From Lichenicola sp964658455 (GTDB taxonomy: Bacteria > Pseudomonadota > Alphaproteobacteria > Acetobacterales > Acetobacteraceae): DNA of 64,000 nucleotides. The notes under the pieces are model-generated. The model was given only the letters and a program-made list of their open reading frames with translations. It was not told where the DNA came from and searched no databases. The translations under genes were made by a program, and so were the position numbers. Positions 26,192-34,600 of the stretch are shown in pieces. The stretch lies in the NCBI GenBank assembly GCA_964658455.1, contig CAZZZA010000003.1, positions 1 to 64,000 on the forward strand. Direction: 5' to 3'. Each line of letters opens with the position of its first letter. Position 1 is the stretch's first letter.

Positions 26192-27922
26192 ATGAAGAAG
26201 CTGATCAACGATCCGAAATCCGTCGTGCCGCAGATGCTCGAGGGGCTGGCGACGCTGCATCCCGGCCATGCCCTGCTCGAGAACGAGAACGTGCTGCTGC
26301 GCGCGGATCTCCCGCCGCCGGCGGCGCGGCGCGGCGTGGCGCTGATCTCCGGCGGCGGCGCCGGCCACGAGCCGGCCCATGCCGGCTATGTCGGCGAGGG
26401 CATGCTGTCCGCCGCCGTCACCGGGGAGGTCTTCACCTCGCCCAGCACCGACGCCGTGCTGGCCGCGATCCGGGCGGTGGCCGGCGCGGACGGCGTGCTG
26501 CTGATCGTCAAGAACTATACCGGTGACCGGCTGAATTTCGGCCTCGCCGCCGAGCGCGCGCGGGGCGAGGGCATTGCCGTCGAGCTGGTCGTGGTCGCCG
26601 ACGACGTGTCGCTGCGCGATACCGTCGAGGCCGGACGACGGCGCGGCGTCGCCGGCACGGTGCTGGTGCACAAGGTGGCGGGCGCCGCCGCTGCCGCCGG
26701 GCTGCCGCTGTCCGAGGTCGCGCGCGAGGCAAGCGAGGCGGCCGCCGCGGTGGGCACGATGGGGGTGGCGCTGGGCGCCTGCACCGTGCCGGCCGCCGGC
26801 CGCGCCGGTTTCACGCTCGGCGACGACGAGATGGAACTCGGACTCGGGATCCATGGCGAACGCGGCGTCCGGCGCGCGCCGCTCGAGCCCGCCGACGCCA
26901 TCGTCGGCACCATCCTCGAGACGATCCTCGACGATGCCGGGATCGCCGCCGGGGAGCAGGTCGCGCTGCTGGTCAACGGCCTGGGCGGCACACCGCCGAT
27001 GGAGCTTGCGATCGTCGCCGCAACCGCCGTCGCCCAGTTGCGGGGGCGCGGCATCCAGGTGGCGAGGGCCTGGTGCGGCAGCCTGCTGACCGCACTCGAG
27101 ATGCCGGGCTGTTCGCTGTCGGTGATGCGGCTCGACCCGCTGCGGCTGCGGCGCCTCGATGCGCCGACCACCGCACCCGCCTGGCCGCGCGGCGGCGCGC
27201 TGGCCGAGCCGGTCGCCCGCATGGCCGCACCGCGCGCCAGCGTCACCGCCGCCGAGCCGTTCCGCGACGAACCCGAACAGGGCCGAGCGCTGCGGGACGC
27301 CGCGCTGGCGATCGCGGCGGCGCTGGAGGCGGAGGAGCCGAGGCTGACCGACCTCGACAGCATCGCCGGCGATGGCGACCTCGGCATCTCCATGGCGCGT
27401 GGCGCCGCCGCGATCCGGGAGATCCCGCCCGCTTCCTGGAGCAGCGCCGCCGCCGGGCTGGCGGCGATGGGCGAGGCCCTGAGCCGGGCGATCGGCGGCA
27501 GCTCCGGTCCATTCTATGCGGCCGCGTTGCTGCGTGCCGCCCGCAGCCTCGGTGCGTGCGATCGGGTCACGCCCGGCGACTGGGCGGCCGCCTTCGACCG
27601 CGGCGTGGCCAGCGTGTCCGATCTCGGCGGGGCGCGTCCCGGAGACCGCACCATGCTCGATGCGCTGCGTCCGGCGGCCGACGCGTTCGAGGGCGCCATC
27701 GCCGCCGGCCGGCCGGTCGCCGCGGCGCTCTCGGCGATGCTGGAGGCGGGGGAGCGCGGCGCGGCGGCGACCGCCGGCATGAAGCCGCGCCTGGGCCGTG
27801 CCGCCTATCTCGGCGACCGGGCCGCCGGCGTGCCCGATGCCGGCGCCGCGGCGGTGGCGATCTGGCTGCGCGCGCTCGCCGGCCACCTGTCCGGCGGCAC
27901 GCAAGCCGGCCAGCCCGGATAG
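26192..27922 (+). CDS. dihydroxyacetone-kinase family protein, fused DhaK-DhaL
   Basis: ATP-dependent kinase of 576 aa. The N-terminal DhaK domain (about 1-330) begins KKLINDPKSVVPQMLEGL and has GGGAGHEPAHAGYVG and GLGIHGERG, whose His221 corresponds to the residue that binds dihydroxyacetone covalently. The C-terminal DhaL domain (about 375-570) has the Mg-ATP motif SIAGDGDLG and GGSSGPFYA. Fused K-L proteins use ATP, not PTS phosphoryl donors. Substrate could be dihydroxyacetone released by the neighbouring aldolase, or a tetrulose or branched ketose as for DhaK relatives acting on erythrulose. Last gene of the operon. Confidence 0.9.
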   Translation: MKKLINDPKSVVPQMLEGLATLHPGHALLENENVLLRADLPPPAARRGVALISGGGAGHEPAHAGYVGEGMLSAAVTGEVFTSPSTDAVLAAIRAVAGADGVLLIVKNYTGDRLNFGLAAERARGEGIAVELVVVADDVSLRDTVEAGRRRGVAGTVLVHKVAGAAAAAGLPLSEVAREASEAAAAVGTMGVALGACTVPAAGRAGFTLGDDEMELGLGIHGERGVRRAPLEPADAIVGTILETILDDAGIAAGEQVALLVNGLGGTPPMELAIVAATAVAQLRGRGIQVARAWCGSLLTALEMPGCSLSVMRLDPLRLRRLDAPTTAPAWPRGGALAEPVARMAAPRASVTAAEPFRDEPEQGRALRDAALAIAAALEAEEPRLTDLDSIAGDGDLGISMARGAAAIREIPPASWSSAAAGLAAMGEALSRAIGGSSGPFYAAALLRAARSLGACDRVTPGDWAAAFDRGVASVSDLGGARPGDRTMLDALRPAADAFEGAIAAGRPVAAALSAMLEAGERGAAATAGMKPRLGRAAYLGDRAAGVPDAGAAAVAIWLRALAGHLSGGTQAGQPG

Positions 27923-27929
27923 GCGCCGG

Positions 27930-27951
27930 GGCGGCGGCTTCACCCGCCGCC
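27930..27951. terminator. GC hairpin between convergent genes
   Basis: Perfect 8-bp stem GGCGGCGG / CCGCCGCC with a 6-nt loop, 8 nt after the DhaK-DhaL stop and overlapping the last codons of the convergent oxidoreductase. There is no T-run on either side, so intrinsic termination is only likely, not shown. Confidence 0.35.
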
Positions 27952-29217
27952 GCCACCCCCGTCGCCCCGGGCCGTGGCTGCAGCGCGGGCCGGGCATGCG
28001 GCGCTCCAGCGCCGGTACTGTCTCGCGCGATACCTGGCCTCGATCTGCGCGGTGACGAGCGCCCACAGCGGCGAGACGCTGGCCCGTGTCGCGCGGCCGC
28101 GACTCAGCCGGACGAGCTGGTAGCGCACCGCCGACATATGCGCCGTCGAGGCGAGCGGCTTGTTCCGCCAGCTGATCGGTTTCAGCGCGGGCGCATCGTC
28201 GCCGCCGCGCCGCCATCTGTCGGGAAGGTCGGGACGGATCGCGATCGCGGTGGCGATGCCGGCCATCGCGACGCCGCTGTCGATCACCGCTTCCGCCACC
28301 GCACGCCGGCGGATGCCGCCGGTCACCATCAGCGGCATCGCCGCGACATCGGCGATCTCCCGCGCGAACTCGAGGAAATAGGCCTCGCGAGCGAGCGTGC
28401 GCGCGTCGCGTGCGCTTCCCATCATCGCCGGCGCCTCGTAGCTGCCGCCGGAGAGTTCGACAAGGTCGACGCCGAGCGGCGCGAGCATGCCGACGACGGC
28501 ACGGGCGTCGTCCGGCGAGAAGCCGCCGCGCTGGAAGTCGGCCGAATTGAGCTTCACCGCTACCGCGAAGGCGGGCGAGACCGACGCGCGCACCGCGCGG
28601 ACGATGTCGAGCAGCAGCCGCGCCCGGTTCGCGAGGCTTCCACCCCATGCGTCGGTCCGGCGGTTGGCGAGCGGCGACAGGAACTGGCTGAGCAGGTAGC
28701 CGTGCGCGGCGTGGATCTCGACACCGGTGAAGCCGGCGCGCTCGGCCAGCGCCGACGTCGCGGCGAAGCGGCGGACCACATCGGCGATATCGGCGGCGGT
28801 CATCGCGCGTGGCATCGGGAACAGGCCGGACTGCCTGCCGAGATCGAGCCGGATCGCCGAAGGGGCGAGCGTCTGCTGCCCGAGATCCGCCGGCATCTGG
28901 CGCCCTGGATGGTTGATCTGCATCCAGGCCTGCGCACCCCCGGCCCGGGCCGCCCTGGCCCATTCGGCGAAACGGCCGAGATGCCGGTCGTCCTCCAGAA
29001 CCACCCCGGCCGGACCGGTCATGGCGCGGGCATCGACCATGACGTTGCCGGTGATGACGAGCCCGGCGCCGCCTGCGCCCCACGCACGATACAGGCGGAT
29101 CAGCGCCTCGGACGGCGCGTGGTCGGCGTCCGCCATGTTCTCCTCCATCGCCGCCTTGGCGATGCGGTTCGGGATGGTCGCGCCGCACGGCAGCGCGAGG
29201 GACGAGAACAGGGACAT
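27940..29217 (-). CDS. NADH:flavin oxidoreductase, Old Yellow Enzyme-like
   Basis: FMN-dependent TIM-barrel enoate/dienoyl reductase-like protein, 425 aa. It shows the N-terminal PNRIAKAAMEENM, the INHPGRQ motif, the family signature EIHAAHGYLLSQFLSP, NRRTDAWGGSLANRARL and late MVTGGIRRR for phosphate binding. There is no C-terminal FAD/NAD domain as in full dienoyl-CoA reductase. ATG 29217 is chosen; the frame is open to 29292 but that part contains the promoter. It is divergent from a MerR gene with a MerR-type promoter between them, so expression is probably effector-induced. Confidence 0.9.
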   Translation of the reverse strand: MSLFSSLALPCGATIPNRIAKAAMEENMADADHAPSEALIRLYRAWGAGGAGLVITGNVMVDARAMTGPAGVVLEDDRHLGRFAEWARAARAGGAQAWMQINHPGRQMPADLGQQTLAPSAIRLDLGRQSGLFPMPRAMTAADIADVVRRFAATSALAERAGFTGVEIHAAHGYLLSQFLSPLANRRTDAWGGSLANRARLLLDIVRAVRASVSPAFAVAVKLNSADFQRGGFSPDDARAVVGMLAPLGVDLVELSGGSYEAPAMMGSARDARTLAREAYFLEFAREIADVAAMPLMVTGGIRRRAVAEAVIDSGVAMAGIATAIAIRPDLPDRWRRGGDDAPALKPISWRNKPLASTAHMSAVRYQLVRLSRGRATRASVSPLWALVTAQIEARYRARQYRRWSAACPARAAATARGDGGGGGG

Positions 29218-29245
29218 TGCCGGGGCTCCTGGATGCGCTTGATTC

Positions 29246-29276
29246 CGTATAACCTTTGACCCAGGTTCAAGGTCAA
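29246..29276 (-). promoter_or_regulatory. MerR-type promoter with 19-bp spacer and dyad
   Basis: Read on the minus strand: TTGACC (29276-29271), a 19-nt spacer (29270-29252), then TATACG (29251-29246). The spacer and its edge hold the imperfect dyad ACCTTTGACC-CA-GGTTCAAGGT (29252-29273 on plus). A 19-20 bp spacer with an internal dyad is the signature of promoters that MerR-family proteins activate by DNA distortion. It drives the oxidoreductase at 27940-29217. Confidence 0.72.
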
Positions 29277-29294
29277 CGTGGCAGTGGGGCATGC

Positions 29295-29720
29295 ATGAGG
29301 ATCGGCGAACTGGCGTCGCGCAGCGGGCTCTCCCCGTCCCGCATCCGCTTCTACGAGAAGATCGGCCTGCTCAGGACCGTCGACCGGCGCGCGAACGGCT
29401 ACCGCTGCTACCCGCCGGATGCGCTCGTCGTGCTCGAGGTGATCGCGACCGCACAGGAAGCGGGCTTCAGCCTGGACGCGATCCGGACCCTGATGCCTGC
29501 CAATCTCGAACGGTGGGATCACGCGGCGCTGGTCTCCACGCTGCGCGCCAAGCTCGCCGAGATCGGCAGGCTCCAGGAACGGCTGACCCGGACCAGGTCC
29601 CGCCTGGAGCGGCTGGTCGGGGAAATCGAGGCAAGGCCGGACGACATCGACTGCGCCGCCAATGCGCGTCGCGTGCTGTCGCGTCTGTTCGACGAGGAGG
29701 GCGCGGCGGCGGCCGGCTAG
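29295..29720 (+). CDS. MerR family transcriptional regulator
   Basis: Regulator of 141 aa. The N-terminal MerR winged helix is MRIGELASRSGLSPSRIRFYEKIGLL; a long dimerisation helix (about 75-120, LAEIGRLQERL and RSRLERLVGEIE) follows. Only two Cys are seen (in YRCY and DIDC), with no clear metal or Fe-S cluster motif, so an organic or stress signal is more likely than a metal. Start ATG 29295 gives the canonical N-terminus; the in-frame start at 29256 overlaps the operator. Divergent from, and probably controlling, the Old Yellow Enzyme gene. Confidence 0.9.
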   Translation: MRIGELASRSGLSPSRIRFYEKIGLLRTVDRRANGYRCYPPDALVVLEVIATAQEAGFSLDAIRTLMPANLERWDHAALVSTLRAKLAEIGRLQERLTRTRSRLERLVGEIEARPDDIDCAANARRVLSRLFDEEGAAAAG

Positions 29721-29836
29721 AGCCGTTCGAGCACCTGCTTCGCGGTTGCCCTGGCCGAGAACGGGTTCTGCCCCGTCACCAGCCGGCCATCGACGACGAC
29801 ATTGGGCGCGAACGGCAGCAGCGCCTTCTCATGGAG
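29717..29836 (-). pseudogene. 3' remnant of a DJ-1/PfpI-type glutamine-amidotransferase-like gene
   Basis: Reading the minus strand, the codons ending in TAG (29719-29717) give VVVDGRLVTGQNPFSARA then TAKQVLERL, the conserved C-terminal end of class I glutamine amidotransferase-like (DJ-1/PfpI, chaperone Hsp31-like) proteins. There is no N-terminal three quarters: the frame stops matching at about 29836, where an unrelated gene begins. A truncated gene left by a deletion or rearrangement. Confidence 0.7.
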
Positions 29837-29847
29837 GGAGCAGGACG

Positions 29848-30351
29848 GTGGCTAAGATCCCGACTGACCCGAAAGAGGAGCGACTTGCCGAACCGCAACC
29901 AGTTAAGGTCTGTGGAGAAATGACGCGCGTCGATGGCGGGACGACGGAAAGCCCGGTGTGCTGGCAATGCGGAGCACCTGCAGATGCGGCCTGCACCTAT
30001 TTCCAGAAACTATGCATTGCCAGGGATCTCCACGCGAACGCCCGAGGCCTCCCGGTGACGCATGGCTGGGAAAGCGACACGGTACAGATCCCCGTGCCGC
30101 GCTGCGCGCGCTGCCAGTTCCGAAATTCGATCATCGCGCTCCTCATCGGCGCAGCGACATTCGTGGGCGCGGCGGTCGGTGGACTGGCGTTTCCCTCTCG
30201 CGGCTGGACGACGATTGCGGGCGGGGTCGCAGCGCTTGTGACGCTAGGCCTTGCAATGCGAATCTACGAAAGGGCGTTCCGTTTGCGCAACGTCGGATCG
30301 TATCCGCTGATTCAGCAGTTCCGCAAGGACGGCTGGTCTGACCTGGCCTGA
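29848..30351 (+). CDS. hypothetical membrane protein with N-terminal Cys pairs
   Basis: 167 aa, family not recognised. The N-terminal part has CWQCG, further Cys in DAACTYFQKLCIA and CARCQF, suggesting a small zinc-binding region. Two hydrophobic helices follow (IIALLIGAATFVGAAVGGLAF and IAGGVAALVTLGLAM), and a short tail RNVGSYPLIQQFRKDGW resembles tails of uncharacterised two-helix proteins. Start GTG 29848 has GGAGGG 9 nt upstream; the frame is open from 29662, and an internal ATG (about 29920) is an alternative. It abuts the truncated PfpI gene. Confidence 0.6.
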   Translation: MAKIPTDPKEERLAEPQPVKVCGEMTRVDGGTTESPVCWQCGAPADAACTYFQKLCIARDLHANARGLPVTHGWESDTVQIPVPRCARCQFRNSIIALLIGAATFVGAAVGGLAFPSRGWTTIAGGVAALVTLGLAMRIYERAFRLRNVGSYPLIQQFRKDGWSDLA

Positions 30352-30581
30352 CCGCGGTCACTCGATCCAGCAGAGAAACTTGCCAGGAATCGACACCGGG
30401 TTGTGTTGAACCCCGAGATCGTCTCCATGCGCTCCTTTCATTCTCGTCCCGTTCCCGCGTATGCTTTTCGCTCCGGCAAACCCCAGATCTTCGGCTGGGG
30501 CGCGAGTGCTGGCCGCATCCTGGTCAGCCGGGCAGGAACCGAGCGACCGGACCTGTTCGCGGGGCGGCGGGGAGGCCAGCG

Positions 30582-30689
30582 ATCGTCCGGGCGGAGGTGA
30601 TCCGCTAGGCGCTGACCCAATCCCTCGACGACGGCCGCGTTGAGCTCGACAACAATCCCGCCGAGCGGGCGATCCGCCTGAACCGCCAG
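30582..30689 (+). pseudogene. IS66-family transposase remnant
   Basis: The plus strand reads AEVIR-stop-ALTQSLDDG then RVELDNNPAERAIRLNR, the C-terminal catalytic region of IS66 transposases (DDG plus DNN-ER). A TAG at 30606-30608 sits where a Tyr codon is expected, and no more than about 35 codons are recognisable. The left boundary is uncertain. In the rest of the gap (30352-30581) I see no gene. Confidence 0.65.
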
Positions 30690-30696
30690 GCATTTT

Positions 30697-31422
30697 CTAC
30701 TTATGATTTGGGAAATAACATGGTGCATAGGTCGCTATTTTAGCCTTTACTTGTGCTTCCGTCTCTGGGAGGTGGAGCGCCATGCGCCGTGTTTCCACGC
30801 CCTCAGGATCCTGCACTTCATAAAGCGCCCAACGATGATCTTTACAGACGAACTGACTTCCATAAAGTTGCGGACAATGCTGTAGCATTGCAACGCGATC
30901 GACAAGTAACGCGTAATTCGATGGATCTACATCACCTTTCAGGGCTGCCGGACGCATCCGATCGAGCATTGCGCTCATGAATGCTGGATCGTCAGTTTGA
31001 TGTTGGGCTACGCTCCAGGCTGCCTCCGATGCGGATTTACCGTAGGCGGATATTGTGAACCAGCCATATTTGGGCAGCATCTGCACGAGGGCAGCGCGAT
31101 CGGATGCGTCCTGCGCATCAATCTCGCGCCAGATCTGGGTGGATGCGAGGTCTCTCTGCTCAGGCGGGAGCGTGGTAAGGTCGATCATCTGCATGACGTT
31201 GCGTCCGGCTTGATCCAGTTCGCCTAGTCTGATGAGTTTGGCGGACGTGTCCCTCGCTGGTCCTTCCTTGTCGTGCGCCAATCTTACTCGCTCTAGGGCT
31301 TCATGGACGGGTGCGATCCGAGCCTGCGCATCCGGCGACAACGTTGTAGCCCAAGCGCCTGGGTATCTTCCTGTGAAAACCAGGAGGAGTATCACTAGCC
31401 GTATTCGCGATGCACACACCAT
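30697..31422 (-). CDS. DUF6624 family secreted protein
   Basis: 241 aa with an N-terminal hydrophobic signal (IRLVILLLVFTG, cleavage near AWA-TT). The body matches the pattern of DUF6624: LDQAGRN, WREIDAQDASDR, YGWFTISAYGKSASEAAW, a QH followed by D, YALLVDRVAMLQHCPQLYG, and an ETRRMALHLP end. Function unknown. Its 3' end lies 8 nt from the IS66 remnant, suggesting the element landed beside it. The 196-nt gap on its other side shows no gene. Confidence 0.72.
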   Translation of the reverse strand: MVCASRIRLVILLLVFTGRYPGAWATTLSPDAQARIAPVHEALERVRLAHDKEGPARDTSAKLIRLGELDQAGRNVMQMIDLTTLPPEQRDLASTQIWREIDAQDASDRAALVQMLPKYGWFTISAYGKSASEAAWSVAQHQTDDPAFMSAMLDRMRPAALKGDVDPSNYALLVDRVAMLQHCPQLYGSQFVCKDHRWALYEVQDPEGVETRRMALHLPETEAQVKAKIATYAPCYFPNHK

Positions 31423-31618
31423 CCGCCAACTCCCAGCTCTCTCAATGTCGCAGGTATCAGGGTATCTGGATCAGTCCCGGCCACGGAAAACTATAGAAGC
31501 GCGGATGACCGTTAAAAAGATCAGCTAGCAGATACTTAAACGTGCAGCCGTTGGACGCTTACCATCGAAGCCCCATGTCGAACGATCAAGGCCGCGCGAA
31601 TGAGCCGGGCACTGATCG

Positions 31619-34600
31619 TCAAAATACGAGCGTGGCGTCCAGTACGAAGTTCTGGATCTGCGTCGAGTGATTGAATTGTCCCACATAGGACAAGCCGATG
31701 TTCAAGCGATGGCAGGGAGCGATCCGGACCTGCGCCGAAACGTCGCCCAGGATCCCCCTGTCCGGCACGGTGCCGACCAGATCCGGGATGGAAGCCGGCA
31801 ATCCCTGCACACCTTGCAATCCTCCTGCCACCGCGGCGCCACCGCCCGCCAGCCAACTGCTGGCTCCCAGTTGCAGCACCGGCTCGACCGGCAGGCTGCC
31901 GATCCTGAAAGGGTGACCGAAGGCGACACCGGCCTCGCCACGCACTCCCGCATTGGTCTGACCGCGAACGTCGAGACCGAGCGCGCCGACGCCGCTCTCG
32001 GTCGTGCCGGACTGTCCGAGCGCCAGCAGGGTGGTTTCCACGAACGGGTGAAGGGTGATCCCGGCCAGCGCGCCGCGCAGCGCGACGGCATGGGAGAGCC
32101 GCACGCTGGCGGCGCCATAGGCAATCGTCTGCGAGCCGCGGGCGATCGCGCTGCCGCCCTCCTCGAGCACCTGACGATGCGTATCGAGGCTTTCCGCTCC
32201 GCCGGTGATGGCGAACGATGTCTCGACCGGACCGAACGAATGCCTGGCGGTGATGCCGACCGTGGCCAGCCAGCCATGACCCTGCGCGGCGCTGCCGTTG
32301 AGATGGTCGTTGAAGAACTGCAAGCCGCCGCCGGCGCCAACACGCCAGCCATCGCGCAGCAGCACGGAGCCCCCCATGCGCGGGCCGCCGCCCTGCTGGG
32401 AGAAGTCGCTTCCCGGCAGTGTTGAACGATAGAGGCTGCCAGAGGCGTCGAACCAGGCCGTGCGCCCGTCGCGGTCGTCGCGTTGCACCCGGGCGTGGGC
32501 CCCCTCGTCGAGCAGAGTGTCGGCGAAGTCGAGCATGGCGTGCTGCGCCGCCACCTGGGCCGCAGCGTAGGATTGCGGGCTCAGGCTTCGGTAGATCGAC
32601 GCCAGCTCGGCGTCGGTCCGTGCGGCGTAGATCTCGTCGAACACGGCATCGAGGTCCGAGGGGACCGTCCCCAGATCGGCGATATCCTTGAAGACATCCG
32701 CTGCCGAATCCTCGGCCGTGCCGACATCCGTTCCGTCCGCGAGACGGTACGTGACTGCCACCTCGGTCTGGAGCGCACCGCCGGAGCCGAACGAGCCGCT
32801 CTTGGAGATCCGGTTGACCCGGATGACCGGGGAGCTGCTGGTAACGACCGGGTCGCTGCTCGGCAGAAGGGCGCTCTGCGCGATCAGCGGTGTGAGGACA
32901 TAGGTGCCCGCGCGCAACGGCTGCGTGTTCGGCAGCACGGCCAGCTGAATAGCGACCTTGCCGAACACCAGCTGGGTCACGTTGAGCTGCGACGACTGCA
33001 GGCTGCCGCCATCGGCGTGCGCGACCGCGATCCGCAGGAGGCCGAGCGGGTCACCGAACAGACCGCCCGTCAGCGTCGTGGTGGCGAGCCGGGTTCCGCC
33101 GCCAGGCTGTATCACGCCGTTGTTGTGCAGCACGTTGCCGGCGCCGAGCGCCAGCGTGTCCGTCGTGTTCAGCACGCCGCCGGAAAGATTGTTCAGGGCG
33201 TTCCGGCCGGCTCCGAGATTGATCGTGCCAGTGATGGTGCCGCTGTTGTTGACCGTGTCGTTACCGCTGCCGGAGAGAAGAGCGTTGGTGCCAGACAGCG
33301 ACCCGCCGCTGCCGAGCGTGACCAGGTTGCTCTGGCCGCCGCTCAGAATCAGCGCCGTGCCGCTCGACGCGGTGATCGGGCCATTCACCGCCGCGCGTAT
33401 GGTCCCGCTGCCGCTCGCGCCATCGCTCTGCAGCAGGGCGCCGATATCCCCGGCGCCGGAGGCGGTGATGGTGCCCGGATTGTCGAAGCTGACGTTGCCG
33501 CCGCTGGTGTTCTTGCCATACGTTCCAGCCGACCCCAGGAAGCCGACGCTGTTGCCGATACCGAGCAGGCCGCCGCTCCCGCCGATGCTCTGGGCCAGCA
33601 CACCGATCGCATTCGCACCGGATACCGTGATCGAGCCGGTGTTGCTGACGCTGACCGCGCCGCCGTTCCCGCCGGTGAGGTTCTTGGTGCTCGGTTCGGA
33701 GGTGAAACCGAAGGCCGGCGTCGGCACGTTGAAATAGGGCACGTCCCGCGTGGCGATGCCGAACGAGAAGCTGCCAACGGTCCCTCCCCCCTTGCCGATG
33801 CTTTCGGCGATGATGCCGTAAGCCGCTTCGCCCGCCGTGGAAATACGACCGCCATTGAGAACGCTGACCGTCCCGCCGTCGCCGCCGTTGCTCCCGATGC
33901 CGGGGAGGACGATCTGCGGCGCCACGACCACGACGCCGTTGCCACCGTTGCCGCCACCGCCGCCGATGCTCTGCGCGAGGATGCCCGGGGAGTAGAGGCT
34001 CTGGGTGGCGATGCTGCCGGTGGCGCCGTTGACGACGCTGACCGGACCACCGGTGCCGCTCGACCCGCCGCTGCCGCCGATCGAGATCCCGGCATCGAGG
34101 GAGGGAGCCGCCGCGTCCAGGCCGGTGTTGCCGCCATTGCCGCCGCCGCCGCCGATGCTCTGCGCTGAGATGCCGATCGACTGGTTTTCGCTCGTCGACA
34201 GCGCACCGGCGTTGCTCACAGTGACCGCACCGCCATTGCCGCTGCTGCCACCCGACCCTCCGAGCGCGATGCGTCCTGGCATGCCGAAGCCGCCCGAGCC
34301 GCCGCCGCCGCCGATCGACTGCGCCTGGATGGCGTTGCCGCCGATCCCACCCGCGGTGATGGATCCGAGATTGTCGACGGACACGGTGCCGCCATTTCCG
34401 GACGCACCGCCCGATCCGCCGACCTGGACCGTGATCGGGATCGTGCCGCCGGTGCCCCCGGCCAGCTTGATGAGGTTCAGCGCCGACAACAGCTCCGACC
34501 CTGGCGCTGCGAGATCCCCGCCATGACCGCCGCCACCGCCGATGCTCTGCGCCGATATGCCGTTCGCTTCGGAGCCCGCAACCGAAATGCGGCTTGCGGC

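Noticed and set aside
26093..29188. 1031-codon minus-strand open frame across the DhaK-DhaL and OYE genes
   Set aside because: It lacks family motifs and overlaps two clear genes; GC-rich DNA leaves antisense frames open.
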